Origin: Oscillospiraceae bacterium
GTDB taxonomy: Bacteria; Bacillota; Clostridia; Saccharofermentanales; Fastidiosipilaceae
NCBI GenBank assembly: GCA_029983685.1
Contig: JASBZA010000004.1
Span: forward strand, 62,001-126,000
DNA: 64,000 nt
Direction: 5' to 3'
In this document: positions 1-9,509 of the stretch, piece by piece
Layout of the letters: the number at the start of each line of letters is the position of its first letter
How positions within the stretch are numbered: position 1 is the stretch's first letter
Notes under the pieces: generated by a model
Databases searched by the model: none
What the model was told of the DNA's origin: nothing
The model's input: the letters and a program-made list of their open reading frames with translations, nothing else
Program-made: the position numbers and the translations under genes

Positions 1-1
1 T

Positions 2-403
2 CCTTTGGCCCAAATCAGTGCCCAAAGAGAAGAAATGTTTAAAAACTTCCACCAGTTGAATACGCGCGAGCAGAAAATCTACTACATCCTGGAATTAGTG
101 GAAGAAATGTACTTAAGAGGCTTGGATTTTGCCCCGCTCGATATCGAACGGGCCGGAGCCAGTCGATTCCTGGTCTTGGACGACAAGACCCTCATGCCGG
201 CTCTTAATACCTTGCCTTCTATTTCTACGACCATGGCTTCAGCCATTGTAGAGGCAAGAGAGAAAGACGGTCCCTTCTTAAACCACGAAGACCTGGGCAG
301 GCGTGCCGGTTTGGGACCCAGTGCCATAGACTCTATGGTAGAATTGGGCTTATTAGACCACATTCCCGAAAGTGCGCAAATCAGCCTCTTTGACATGCTC
401 TAG
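2..403 (+). CDS. polC: DNA polymerase III PolC-type alpha subunit, C-terminal fragment
   Basis: This is the last ~133 residues of the Gram-positive replicative polymerase; the gene begins before the window, so no start is visible. The reading frame is open from base 2. What is seen is a helix-hairpin-helix-like segment (LPSISTTMASAIVEAR, then a DLGRRAGLG stretch) and the closing SLFDML, matching the C-terminal end of PolC proteins, which typically finish in a QLSLF-type clamp-binding tail. DnaE is less likely because its C-terminus differs. The stop is TAG, and priA follows after a 23-base gap on the same strand. Confidence 0.88.
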   Translation, partial: PLAQISAQREEMFKNFHQLNTREQKIYYILELVEEMYLRGLDFAPLDIERAGASRFLVLDDKTLMPALNTLPSISTTMASAIVEAREKDGPFLNHEDLGRRAGLGPSAIDSMVELGLLDHIPESAQISLFDML

Positions 404-426
404 TGGTTTAGGGGAGTTTTAACCTC

Positions 427-2862
427 ATGCAGGTGAAGGTGTTTTTGAGAAAGTCTACCCCGGTCTTTGACCGGGTTTATACTTATTTGGTTCCGTCGAA
501 CTTAGAAGACACAATAAGCCCGGGTGTGCGTGTCTTATTTCCCTTCGGTTCGGGGGACAAGCTCAGTGAGGGCTTTGTTTTTTCGATTTTAGATCAGACA
601 GAAGAAGTACAAGACAAGGCCTTAAAGACCATCGAAGCGGTTATTGACCCCCAAGCCGTATTGACCTTGTCTCAGTTGAAACTGGTGTCTCAGATGAAGC
701 TTCGTTACGGCTGCACCTACGGCATGGCAGCCGAGCTGATGTTTCCTCGTGGGACCAAACTGAAGATGGCGGAAGATGTCGTCTTAACAGACCGAGGGAA
801 AAGCGACTTGCCGGCGGATTTTTTGGAGCATTTTAAGGAGGAAGACAGCATTCCTCTGGATGATTTAAGCCTGGCGGGTTTTAGTAGAAAAGAAGTTTTT
901 GCCTGGGAGAATCTGGGCTATCTTAACGTTCAAACGAAAATCAACCGAGGCCTTAAAGCCCAGTCAGTGGAGTTCTGCCGCCTCCTGGACGAAAACCAGG
1001 CCAAGACCTGCCTGAATGAGCAGGCCTTGGGTTCTATCCAGCAAGAGCTGGCCGTGACCTATTTACTGGAGGAAGGCGAAGTGCCGGTTATGGACCTTCT
1101 CCAGGCCTGCGATATTAATAGAACTTCACTTCGAACCTTACAGAAAAAAGGTTTCCTGGAATTTTTCAGACTACCTTTGGCCCAAGTTCAAGCCATGGAA
1201 GAAGACCCGGATAGGGAGGAACTTTTGCCGCAAAATCTTACGGAGGTTTCGGCAGATATGTTGACCCCCGGCCAAAAAGAGGCCCTGGCCACCATCGAGA
1301 AGGGCGTAGAAGAAGGCAAAGCAAGACCCGAATATCTTCTTTTCGGCATCACCGGCTCGGGCAAGACGGAAGTTTATATGCGTTTGGCCAAAGCCGCTCT
1401 GGACCGGGGAGAGACCTGTATTATCCTGGTGCCGGAAATATCTCTGACACCGCAGATGACCGCTCAGTTCGAAAAGTGTTTTAGTAAAGACGTCATGGTT
1501 ATTCACTCGAGGCTGACTCCCCGAGAGCGCTATAACCGCTGGGAGCGAATTCTTCTGGGCCAGGCCAAAATCGTTGTAGGGCCCAGGTCAGCTATTTTTT
1601 CACCCTTAGAAAATTTAGGCCTCATCATCATAGACGAAGAGCAGGAAGATACGTATAAGTCAGACTTGATGCCGCGCTATGATGCCAGGACCATTGCCAG
1701 GCTCCGCCAATTAAATGAGGGACCTATCCTGGTTTTAGGCTCGGCGACGCCCTCAGTAGAATCCTATGTTCGAACCATGGAGCATAAGTCCACCTTGTTG
1801 ACCCTTAAGGATAGGCCCGGCAAGGCGACCTTGCCTCAGACCGAACTCATCGACTTGAGGCGGTATTGGAATCCGGATACGGATGGGCTTTTAAGTCAGC
1901 CGCTTTTAGACGCCATGCGCCAAACTCTTGATAAAGACCAGCAAGTCCTCTTGTTTCTTAATAGGAGAGGTTTTGCGGCGTCTTATGTCTGCGAATCTTG
2001 CGGTAAAAGCTATGAATGCCCCCATTGCTCGATCGGTATGACCTATCACAAGAAGCGAAACCGCCTGGTCTGCCATTATTGTGGTCATATGGAGAGCCTT
2101 CATAAGACCTGCCCCCATTGCGGCGAAGAGGCTATGCGGTTGGTGGGTGTGGGAACCGAGAAGCTGGAAGCCCTATGCCGGCAATATTTCCCCGATGCCC
2201 GCGTGGTTCGCATGGACCAGGATCGGACCATGGGAAAGAATGCCCACGCCAAGCTTCTGAAATCTTTTAGAGAGGATCCGCGGTCGATTTTAATCGGGAC
2301 GCAGATGGTGGCTAAAGGCCACGACTTCCCTGACCTTACGCTGGCGGCGGTGGTTTTGGCCGACCAGATGTTGGGGCGAAACGATATAAGAGCTGCCGAA
2401 AAGGCCTTCCAGCTCATGACCCAGGCAGGAGGCAGGGCCGGACGAAAAGACCTGGCCGGTCGCTTCTTTATACAAGCTTTTGACATCGACCACTATGCGG
2501 TCCGAGCCGCCTCTAAGCAAGACTATCAGGCCTTCTTAGAAGATGAATTGGCTTTTAGAAAGGCTTTGCATTATCTGCCCTTCAGCGCCCGTGCCCTTCT
2601 CGTTATTAGTGGAGAAGATGAAGCCGAAACAAGGAAGAGTGCCGGTGCGATTTACCGAGTTCTGGCCGCCAAGCCGGGTGTTTCAATCTTAAAACCCGCT
2701 AAGTCTCCTATTTATAAATTAAGAGGCCGCTACCGTTGGCAGATCCTTTTAAGAGCCCCGGCCCAAGGCGGAACCCGCCTGTTGAGCGGGCTTTGGCAAC
2801 AATTGTCCCTACATAAATGGGGAAAAACTGTTACACTGACCTGTACTTTAGACCCCGCATGA
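427..2862 (+). CDS. priA: primosomal protein N' (replication restart helicase PriA)
   Basis: PriA is the superfamily 2 helicase that recognises stalled forks and reloads the replisome. The 811-residue product has the N-terminal 3'-end-binding region, a Walker A motif GSGKTE near residue 310, and a Walker B box near residue 403 that reads DEEQ where DEEH is usual. A zinc module of paired CxxC motifs spans about residues 522-568, followed by the C-terminal helicase core (GTQMVAKGHDFP). Length is normal for a Firmicutes PriA (about 800). It leads a forward run with def, fmt and rsmB, a common arrangement. It ends in TGA, showing that TGA is a normal stop here. Confidence 0.95.
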   Translation: MQVKVFLRKSTPVFDRVYTYLVPSNLEDTISPGVRVLFPFGSGDKLSEGFVFSILDQTEEVQDKALKTIEAVIDPQAVLTLSQLKLVSQMKLRYGCTYGMAAELMFPRGTKLKMAEDVVLTDRGKSDLPADFLEHFKEEDSIPLDDLSLAGFSRKEVFAWENLGYLNVQTKINRGLKAQSVEFCRLLDENQAKTCLNEQALGSIQQELAVTYLLEEGEVPVMDLLQACDINRTSLRTLQKKGFLEFFRLPLAQVQAMEEDPDREELLPQNLTEVSADMLTPGQKEALATIEKGVEEGKARPEYLLFGITGSGKTEVYMRLAKAALDRGETCIILVPEISLTPQMTAQFEKCFSKDVMVIHSRLTPRERYNRWERILLGQAKIVVGPRSAIFSPLENLGLIIIDEEQEDTYKSDLMPRYDARTIARLRQLNEGPILVLGSATPSVESYVRTMEHKSTLLTLKDRPGKATLPQTELIDLRRYWNPDTDGLLSQPLLDAMRQTLDKDQQVLLFLNRRGFAASYVCESCGKSYECPHCSIGMTYHKKRNRLVCHYCGHMESLHKTCPHCGEEAMRLVGVGTEKLEALCRQYFPDARVVRMDQDRTMGKNAHAKLLKSFREDPRSILIGTQMVAKGHDFPDLTLAAVVLADQMLGRNDIRAAEKAFQLMTQAGGRAGRKDLAGRFFIQAFDIDHYAVRAASKQDYQAFLEDELAFRKALHYLPFSARALLVISGEDEAETRKSAGAIYRVLAAKPGVSILKPAKSPIYKLRGRYRWQILLRAPAQGGTRLLSGLWQQLSLHKWGKTVTLTCTLDPA

Positions 2863-2889
2863 GTAATAAGAGAGGAGCATACATAGATT

Positions 2890-3360
2890 ATGGCTGTAAG
2901 AAATATATTGACCGATGAAGACCCCCTGCTGCGAAAGACATCCCGTGAGGTATCCGAGATAACGCCCAGGATTGAAACCCTGGTAGAAGATATGCTGGAT
3001 ACCTTGTACGAGACCGGTAACGGAATTGGCTTGGCCGCTCCCCAGGTTGGTGTGTTGAGAAGAGTCTTTGTCATTGATTTACAAGAAGACGAGGATAGCC
3101 AGCCTTTGGTCTTTATTAATCCGGAGATTTATGAGACGGACGGAAGCCAGGTCAACCAGGAAGGCTGCTTATCCGTACCCGGCAGGTGGGGCGAAGTCGA
3201 AAGACCGGCCCACTTAAGAGTGCGGGCTTTGAATGCCAAGGGCGAACCCTTCGATATGGAAGCGACGGGCCTTTTAGCGACCTGTATCTGCCACGAAAAT
3301 GACCACTTAGACGGCATCTTATTTACGGATAAGGTCATAGGAGAGCTGGATGAAGCCTAA
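2890..3360 (+). CDS. def: peptide deformylase
   Basis: Removes the N-terminal formyl group from nascent proteins, using a bound metal ion. All three family motifs are visible in the 156-residue product: GIGLAAPQVG, EGCLSVPG, and the HExxH box as HENDHLDG. The start ATG has a purine-rich AGAGAGGAG about 12 bases upstream. The 3' end overlaps fmt by 11 bases, implying translational coupling; def-fmt is a classic functional pair because the enzymes remove and add the same formyl group. Nothing is missing or truncated. Confidence 0.96.
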   Translation: MAVRNILTDEDPLLRKTSREVSEITPRIETLVEDMLDTLYETGNGIGLAAPQVGVLRRVFVIDLQEDEDSQPLVFINPEIYETDGSQVNQEGCLSVPGRWGEVERPAHLRVRALNAKGEPFDMEATGLLATCICHENDHLDGILFTDKVIGELDEA

Positions 3361-4330
3361 GTACAGGATTATTTTCTTAGGGACACCGGATTTTGCCGTG
3401 CCTTCTATTAAGGCTCTGGCCCAAGCCGGGATGAAACCGGTTTTGATTGTCAGTCAACCCGACCGTCCGCAGGGGCGCAAGCGCAAGATTATCCCGACTC
3501 CGACCCACCAAGCGGGCATGGACTTGGACATACCGGTTTTTCAGCCGACTAAGGTCCGTAATAAGACTTTTTATGAGACCTTGGCAGCCTATGAGCCCGA
3601 TTTTTTGATTACCGCAGCTTACGGACGCATCTTAACGCCCGAAGTTTTAGCTTTGGCCAAAATTGAAGCCCTCAATATCCACGCTTCACTTTTGCCTAAG
3701 TATCGCGGTGCCTCGCCGGTCCAGGCCAGCCTCATAGCAGGCGATAAGGTGACGGGCGTGTCTATTATGCGGATGACCGAGGGCATGGACGAAGGCCCTG
3801 TTTTTGCCCAGTTCCCATACGAGATTCCGGACGGCATGCGCGCCGACCGCCTGATGGATGAATTGAGTTTATTAGGAGCTTCTCAGATTGCACCGACCTT
3901 AGACCGCATAGCAGGCGGATTGAAACCGCAAGCCCAGGACGCTTCTAAGGCAAGCTACGTGTCGCTTTTAGACAAGAATTCCGGTGTAATCGATTGGAAG
4001 GAAGATGCTTTTAGCCTGGAGCACTTGGTAAGAGGAACCTATCCCTGGCCCGGTGCGTCGGCCAGCTTGGACAAAAAACGCTTTAAAATCCTACAGGCCA
4101 AGGCTTATGATAGCTTGGAAGACAGCAGCGACGAAGAGAACGCCTTACTGGAGCGAAAGGAACCGGGCTTATTGGTATCGACAAGAGATAAGAAGCTTTG
4201 GATTCAGACTGGCCGGGGCCTATTGGCTATGACGGAAATCCAGGTGGAAGGGTCTCGTGCCATGGAGACCCAAGACTGTGCCCATAACTATAAACCGGGC
4301 TTAGTTTTTCAGAACGGAGTAAGAAAATAG
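3350..4330 (+). CDS. fmt: methionyl-tRNA formyltransferase
   Basis: Formylates initiator Met-tRNA using 10-formyl-tetrahydrofolate. The 326-residue protein begins with a Rossmann-like IIFLGTPDFAVPS segment, carries the signature HASLLPKYRGASP with the catalytic histidine, then GVSIMRMTEGMDEGPV, and ends in the small OB-like tRNA-binding domain. Length is typical (about 310-330). The start ATG lies inside the last codons of def. The TAG stop at 4328-4330 overlaps the probable ATA start of rsmB, so three consecutive genes appear translationally coupled. Confidence 0.95.
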   Translation: MKPKYRIIFLGTPDFAVPSIKALAQAGMKPVLIVSQPDRPQGRKRKIIPTPTHQAGMDLDIPVFQPTKVRNKTFYETLAAYEPDFLITAAYGRILTPEVLALAKIEALNIHASLLPKYRGASPVQASLIAGDKVTGVSIMRMTEGMDEGPVFAQFPYEIPDGMRADRLMDELSLLGASQIAPTLDRIAGGLKPQAQDASKASYVSLLDKNSGVIDWKEDAFSLEHLVRGTYPWPGASASLDKKRFKILQAKAYDSLEDSSDEENALLERKEPGLLVSTRDKKLWIQTGRGLLAMTEIQVEGSRAMETQDCAHNYKPGLVFQNGVRK

Positions 4331-5721
4331 CAAACTCAACTAAACAAGCGAACAATCCCACGGCCCGCCTCTTAGCTTTACAGGTTCTCCTTAGAATCGA
4401 CCAAGAGGGGGCCTTTTCCAATTTGGCCTTGGATGAGGCGCTTAGGGCATCGACCTTAAGCGGACGTGATAAGGCCTTTGCCACGGCATTGGTTTACGGG
4501 ACTTTGGATAATCTGTATCTTTATGACCAGTACCTTCAGGCCTACAGTAAAAAGCCTCTGGAGAAACTGGATCCTCCGGTATTGATGATTCTAAGAATGG
4601 GTTTATGGCAGCTCTATCATTCGGGGGTGCCCGAGTCTGCGGCGGTTAATGAGTCGGCCAAACTTTGTCCTCAAGTGGGGCTTCGTTCGGCCAAAGGCTT
4701 TGTTAACGGCATGCTCCGAAATATTCTAAGAAAAGAAAAGACCCTTTGTCCTAAAACACTCGAGGCCAAAACCGGTTTTAATCAAGACTTACTGAAAGTT
4801 TTATCTGCACAGCTGGATGGGGAAGAAGAACTTATTGCCCTAAGTAGGGCTTTTAGAGAAGACCGGGGGCTGTCTTTTAGACTTAGAGGCGATAGGACCG
4901 TTATAGAAACAACGCGTCAAGAATTGCAAAAGCTCTATAAAACAAAGCCGGGAGCCTACCAGGAAGATGTTATTCGGATATTTAATTTGGGAGGCTCTGT
5001 CCGAGATATGGAGGCTTGGCAAGAAGGCCTGGGCCTGGTTCAGGGAGAAGCCGCAATGTTGCCGGCTGCTCTTTTAGCGCACGTGTCGGCCGACCATCAG
5101 CCTATGGATTTCTTGGATTTTTGTGCCGCTCCGGGTGGAAAGACCATTTATTACCATGACTTAAGACCACAAGATCATTTGACGGCATCAGACCTTCATC
5201 CCCATCGCTTGCAGCTATTAGATGAAGAACTGAAAAGGCTGTCCATAGAGGGTGTGAGGACCTTGGTCCACGACGGGACTAGTCCCTGGCCTGAAGCAGG
5301 CGAGACCTTTGACAGAGTTTTACTGGACGGTCCTTGTTCGGCTCTGGGCCTTTTGGGAGGAAAACCCGAGAGACGATACCGTTTTAGTTTAAATAATCAG
5401 GCAGATCTCTTGGAGACCCAAGCACGACTCTTAGACCGGGCCGGCGACCTGGTCAGCACAAAGGGTTATCTCTTGTACTCGACTTGTACCTTAAATAAAG
5501 AAGAAAATCAGGATCAGTTAGAAGCCTTTTTAAAGCGTCGACCGGACTTTAAGAAAGTTCCCATGGATGATTTATTGAAGAAAGTTTGTCCGAAGCTTTT
5601 GGGCCTGGACCCTGCGTTAAAGGAAGAAGCTAAACAAGGCTACGTTACGCTTTGGCCGCATAGGACAGGTGCCGAGGGCTTTTTCCTGACGCTTTTGGCT
5701 AAGGCCGATGGATTAGCATAA
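4327..5721 (+). CDS. rsmB: 16S rRNA (cytosine(967)-C(5))-methyltransferase, probable ATA start
   Basis: SAM-dependent methyltransferase of the Sun/RsmB family, with an N-terminal NusB-like RNA-binding domain and a C-terminal Rossmann methyltransferase (FCAAPGGKT, DGPCSALG with the catalytic cysteine, YSTCTLNKEEN). The first usable ATG/GTG/TTG is a TTG at 4423, but it would cut into the conserved first helix. Upstream codons encode a family-like N-terminus (TARLLALQVLLRIDQEGAFS) in the same frame, back to an ATA at 4327 that overlaps the fmt stop as ATAG and has GGAG about 8 bases upstream. I therefore infer an AUA start, giving about 464 residues; the TTG start would give 432. The function is secure, the start less so. 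Confidence 0.85.
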   Translation: MANSTKQANNPTARLLALQVLLRIDQEGAFSNLALDEALRASTLSGRDKAFATALVYGTLDNLYLYDQYLQAYSKKPLEKLDPPVLMILRMGLWQLYHSGVPESAAVNESAKLCPQVGLRSAKGFVNGMLRNILRKEKTLCPKTLEAKTGFNQDLLKVLSAQLDGEEELIALSRAFREDRGLSFRLRGDRTVIETTRQELQKLYKTKPGAYQEDVIRIFNLGGSVRDMEAWQEGLGLVQGEAAMLPAALLAHVSADHQPMDFLDFCAAPGGKTIYYHDLRPQDHLTASDLHPHRLQLLDEELKRLSIEGVRTLVHDGTSPWPEAGETFDRVLLDGPCSALGLLGGKPERRYRFSLNNQADLLETQARLLDRAGDLVSTKGYLLYSTCTLNKEENQDQLEAFLKRRPDFKKVPMDDLLKKVCPKLLGLDPALKEEAKQGYVTLWPHRTGAEGFFLTLLAKADGLA

Positions 5722-5738
5722 AGAAAAACACTATAATT

Positions 5739-6827
5739 ATGACAAAAATGGATTGGAATAAAGAAATGGAAGCAGACGACTCTGACGATACGGGCACTAG
5801 TAAGGATAAACGTTATTTATACGATGTAGGGGCCAATGCATTGTCCCAATGGATTGAAAACGAGGAATTTCCTCCTTACCGTTTTAGACAGATTTGGCAA
5901 TGGTTGTGGCGCGGTGTCAATTCTTTTGACCAGATGACCGATTTACCTAAGGACTTACGAGACCGCCTGGCCGAAGATTTTGTTTTAGACCATGTTTTAT
6001 TGGAGAAAAAGCTTTCGTCACACTTAGATGAAACGGCCAAGTATCTGTGGAAGCTTCACGACGGTGAGACCATTGAATCTGTTTTTATGTCTTATAAGGC
6101 CGGAACCTCCGTTTGTGTATCCTCTCAGGTAGGCTGCCAGATGGGCTGTGACTTTTGTGCCTCTTCTAAGGCGGGCTTTGCCAGAGATTTAACGACCGGT
6201 GAACTTTTGGCCCAGGTTGCCTTCATAGGCAAGGACCAGGCAAGGCGCATCGACCATATTGTAGTGATGGGCATAGGTGAGCCCATGCAAAACTACGATC
6301 ATGTTGTGGGCTTTCTAAGAGCCTGTAACGACCCGGCTATTTTCAACATCAGCATGCGAAAAATGACCGTTTCGACCTGTGGTATAATACCGCAAATACA
6401 TAAATTTGCCGGAGAGGACATGCCTGTGACTTTGGCCATATCCTTACATGCCACAACGAATCGACTGAGATCTTCTTTAATGCCTATTAACAGGCTCTAC
6501 CCATTAGAAGACCTGATGGATGCCTGCCGCGATTATATTGATAAAACAGGCCGAAGAATCAGCTTTGAATATGCACTTTTCTCCGGTGTTAACGACAGCC
6601 CGGACGATGCCCGTCGTCTGGTTAAGCTTTTGGACGGTATGCTCTGCCATGTGAATATCATTCCCGGCAACGATGTCCCCGATATGCCTTATAAGGGCAG
6701 CCCTAAGGACCGGGTGGAGAACTTCCGGCAGATTGTACAAACAGGTGGGATTCCCGTCACGGTAAGGCGTGAATTGGGAGCCGATATTATGGCTGCCTGC
6801 GGCCAACTGAGGAGAAGCAATACATAA
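5739..6827 (+). CDS. rlmN: dual-specificity RNA methyltransferase RlmN (radical SAM)
   Basis: Methylates C2 of A2503 in 23S rRNA and of A37 in some tRNAs. The 362-residue protein has the radical-SAM cluster motif CQMGCDFC, the GMGEPMxNYD-like segment (here GIGEPMQNYD), STCGIIP, SLHATTN, and the C-terminal TVRRELGADIMAACGQL containing the catalytic-cysteine region. No good Shine-Dalgarno sequence is seen before the ATG at 5739; internal ATGs at 5748 and 5766 are alternatives. The stop TAA shares one base with the following prpC start (TAATG), so the two are coupled. Confidence 0.95.
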   Translation: MTKMDWNKEMEADDSDDTGTSKDKRYLYDVGANALSQWIENEEFPPYRFRQIWQWLWRGVNSFDQMTDLPKDLRDRLAEDFVLDHVLLEKKLSSHLDETAKYLWKLHDGETIESVFMSYKAGTSVCVSSQVGCQMGCDFCASSKAGFARDLTTGELLAQVAFIGKDQARRIDHIVVMGIGEPMQNYDHVVGFLRACNDPAIFNISMRKMTVSTCGIIPQIHKFAGEDMPVTLAISLHATTNRLRSSLMPINRLYPLEDLMDACRDYIDKTGRRISFEYALFSGVNDSPDDARRLVKLLDGMLCHVNIIPGNDVPDMPYKGSPKDRVENFRQIVQTGGIPVTVRRELGADIMAACGQLRRSNT

Positions 6828-7573
6828 TGACGAACCAGCCCACTTTCCGAGCCGCTTCTCATCCTGGCTATGTGAGAAGTAATAATGAAGACCAATACCT
6901 CGTTTTACGATCCGAGGATTATGCCTTCACGCTTCTTATCATGGCAGACGGAATGGGAGGCCATAAGTGCGGTGAGGTGGCTAGTCAGATTGCCGTAGAC
7001 CAGGCCAGTCGTTTTATTGATGAGAAAATTAGACAAGGTATGACCGACCGTCAGATTATGGACCTCATGGAGAGGGCCGTTGAATTAGCCAATGTCCATG
7101 TCGAGATCGAGTCCAGGTCAGACCCGTCCAGGGAGGACATGGGAACAACGCTTACCCTGGGGCTTATTGTTCACAATAAATTTTTTGTATCCCATGTAGG
7201 GGATAGTAGGATATATCTTCTCAGACGAGACCGCTTCGAACAACTTACCCGAGATGATACGTATGTGGAGTATCTGGTTCAGTTAGGCCAGATCAGCAGG
7301 GCGGAGGCCGCCCATCACCCTAAGCGCAACCTTTTGACCAAGGCCTTAGGCGTGGCGGAACCCATGAGCCCTTTTCTGCGCACCTACCGACTCCATCCCG
7401 GAGACCGGCTCTTATTTTGTACAGACGGTCTATATGATGTTTTATCGACAGAGGAGATCAAGGATATTCTCGGTCAGTCCCCCACGGCAGACCGGGCGGT
7501 TTCGCATCTTATCCGAGCTACCTTACAAGGCGGAGCGCCGGACAATGTCAGCGTCATCGTTGGCTTTCTATAA
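6827..7573 (+). CDS. prpC: PP2C-family serine/threonine phosphatase (PrpC/Stp type)
   Basis: Metal-dependent phosphatase that opposes the Hanks-type kinase encoded next. The 248-residue protein shows the PP2C metal-binding motifs in order: RSNNEDQ near the N-terminus, ADGMGGHKCGE, GDSRIYLLR, CTDGLYD, and DNVSVIVGF at the end. Length is standard for bacterial Stp/PrpC. It overlaps the rlmN stop by one base and is followed after 17 bases by prkC; the rlmN-prpC-prkC-rsgA-rpe-thiN order is a well-known Firmicutes operon. The protein should be cytoplasmic, as no membrane segment is present. Confidence 0.95.
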   Translation: MTNQPTFRAASHPGYVRSNNEDQYLVLRSEDYAFTLLIMADGMGGHKCGEVASQIAVDQASRFIDEKIRQGMTDRQIMDLMERAVELANVHVEIESRSDPSREDMGTTLTLGLIVHNKFFVSHVGDSRIYLLRRDRFEQLTRDDTYVEYLVQLGQISRAEAAHHPKRNLLTKALGVAEPMSPFLRTYRLHPGDRLLFCTDGLYDVLSTEEIKDILGQSPTADRAVSHLIRATLQGGAPDNVSVIVGFL

Positions 7574-7590
7574 AAAGGAATGGTGATTTT

Positions 7591-9489
7591 ATGAAAATAA
7601 ATAAAGGCATGGTCCTTAACAATAGATACAAAATTGAAGCCTTAGCCGGTGTAGGCGGCATGGCGGAGGTCTACCGGGCCCGAGATTTGGAGACCGGCAA
7701 ACCGGTAGCGGTTAAGGCTCTGAAAGATGAGTACAACGGCGACCAGGAATTCGTTCGTCGTTTCGACCTGGAAGCCAGGGCAGCGGCTTCACTGAATCAT
7801 CCCAATATCGTTAAGGTTTACGGTGTCGGCGAGGACAAGGGCATGCGCTACATTGTCCAAGAATATGTCGAAGGCCAAAGTCTTAAAGACGAGATAAAAG
7901 ACAGGGGACGTTTGGACTGGCGAGTGGCTGTGCCTATCGCCATCCAGATTGCCTTGGCCCTGGAAGATGCCCATGCCCACGGTATTATTCACAGAGATAT
8001 TAAACCGGCCAACATCCTCATTACCGAAGACGGTATCGCCATGGTGACAGACTTCGGTATCGCCAGGGCCGTTAATGCCAATACCGTTACGACAACGGCC
8101 GGCAATGCCTTAGGATCTGTACATTATTTCTCTCCTGAGCAGGCTAAAGGCAGCCTGGTCAATGATAAAACCGACATCTATTCTTTAGGTATTTTGATGT
8201 ATGAGCTTCTTACCGGCCAGGTGCCCTTCGACGGCGACACGCCGGTGGCCATTGCCGTTAAGCACCTCCAGGAAGAACCCCGGTCACCTAAAGATTTGGT
8301 AGAAGATATTCCTATCGGTTTGGCCGACATTGTCTTAAGATGCCTCAAGAAATCGCCCGATGACCGTTATCCAAACGTAAGGGCCCTCATCGACGACCTG
8401 GATCGTTTTACCTTGAACCCGGCCAGCCGCTACGGCGTTATCGAGAAGAAGGTCTTACCTAAACATGTGGCCGACGTATCCGAAACGACCATGAACCGGT
8501 CTTCGGACCAGGCTATGCGCCAGATGATGGACTTGGATAAGGATATCGACAAGCGCCGTTTCTCGAGAGTCCGAGACGGTATCCTGGTTACAGCAATCCT
8601 GGCTCTGGGTATTTTGGCCCTGGTCTTCGGCGGCCGCTACCTCGTGAAACAATTCGGCGAACAGACCTTAACCAGTTCCAGCCAGTCCAATATCTTTATT
8701 GTGCCGGGCTTGGTAAACAGCAACCTGGAAGAAGTCTCCGCTTACTTAAGAGACGAAGGTATTAACTTTAAGGTCAACCAGGTCTTCAGTGAGACTGTGG
8801 CCAAAGGCTATATCGTAGAACAGAACTTCCCCGCCGGAACCGAAATCAGCCGGGAAGGTACCCATATTTCCGGCAACGAACTGATCTTAATGGTTTCCGC
8901 AGGTAGTGAATATACGGTTATTCCGGTTATCGACGATATGACCGTGGAAGACTTGCAGGTCTTATTCAGCGGTGAAGATTATGAGCTCCAGATTGTTCAA
9001 CTGGAAAAGCCTCATGTATCCGTCCCTGAAGGTGGGGTTATCAGTATCAATCCACCTCCGGGAACCAGGGTCAAAAAGGGTAGCCAGGTAGAGCTTACGG
9101 TCAGTAGCGGACGAAATATAGGAGCCATTCCCGATGTGCGTAAGATGGGTATCAATGATGCCAAAGACAGGCTGGAGCGTTCGGGTTTTGAGGTCTTAGT
9201 TGCTATCCCGTCCAACCTGAGCGGCGTTAAGGACCTTTACGTTATTACCATGTCCCCTGAACCGGGTACGCAGAATTTTACCGGCCAGGTTACCCTGAAC
9301 GCAGGTACTTATGAGCAGGCTTTCCCGACACCGACACCGTCGGCCACACCTACACCCGAGCCTACGGAAACCGAAGCAACGACCGAGCCGCCCGCTCCTT
9401 CAGAGGAGCAGCCTACTGAACCCCCGGCGACCGAGCCGGCACCTACCACGGAGCCCCCGGCTACGGAACCCACGGGGGATGCAGGCTAG
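7591..9489 (+). CDS. prkC: serine/threonine protein kinase PrkC with PASTA domains
   Basis: Membrane kinase that senses peptidoglycan fragments or lipid II. The 632-residue protein has a Hanks-type kinase domain (about residues 10-270: GVGGMAEVYRA loop, HRDIKPANILI near 134, DFGIARA, SPEQAKG). A cytoplasmic juxtamembrane stretch follows, then one membrane helix at about 331-352. Three extracellular PASTA repeats cover about 367-570, each with a GxxVxxGxxV/I-like end. The tail of about 60 residues is a low-complexity Thr/Pro/Glu repeat, probably a wall-spanning or glycosylated linker. The start ATG has AAAAGGAA upstream. Its partner phosphatase lies immediately upstream. Confidence 0.96.
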   Translation: MKINKGMVLNNRYKIEALAGVGGMAEVYRARDLETGKPVAVKALKDEYNGDQEFVRRFDLEARAAASLNHPNIVKVYGVGEDKGMRYIVQEYVEGQSLKDEIKDRGRLDWRVAVPIAIQIALALEDAHAHGIIHRDIKPANILITEDGIAMVTDFGIARAVNANTVTTTAGNALGSVHYFSPEQAKGSLVNDKTDIYSLGILMYELLTGQVPFDGDTPVAIAVKHLQEEPRSPKDLVEDIPIGLADIVLRCLKKSPDDRYPNVRALIDDLDRFTLNPASRYGVIEKKVLPKHVADVSETTMNRSSDQAMRQMMDLDKDIDKRRFSRVRDGILVTAILALGILALVFGGRYLVKQFGEQTLTSSSQSNIFIVPGLVNSNLEEVSAYLRDEGINFKVNQVFSETVAKGYIVEQNFPAGTEISREGTHISGNELILMVSAGSEYTVIPVIDDMTVEDLQVLFSGEDYELQIVQLEKPHVSVPEGGVISINPPPGTRVKKGSQVELTVSSGRNIGAIPDVRKMGINDAKDRLERSGFEVLVAIPSNLSGVKDLYVITMSPEPGTQNFTGQVTLNAGTYEQAFPTPTPSATPTPEPTETEATTEPPAPSEEQPTEPPATEPAPTTEPPATEPTGDAG

Positions 9490-9509
9490 ATGAGAGGATT
9501 ATAGTATTG

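Noticed and set aside
2100..2486. Long reverse open frames inside priA and other housekeeping genes
   Set aside because: They lie opposite conserved coding sequence, lack ribosome-binding sites and show no family features.
9311..9493. Arg/Pro-rich open frame over the prkC tail
   Set aside because: It is the +1 shadow of the repetitive Thr/Pro/Glu tail and has no ribosome-binding site.
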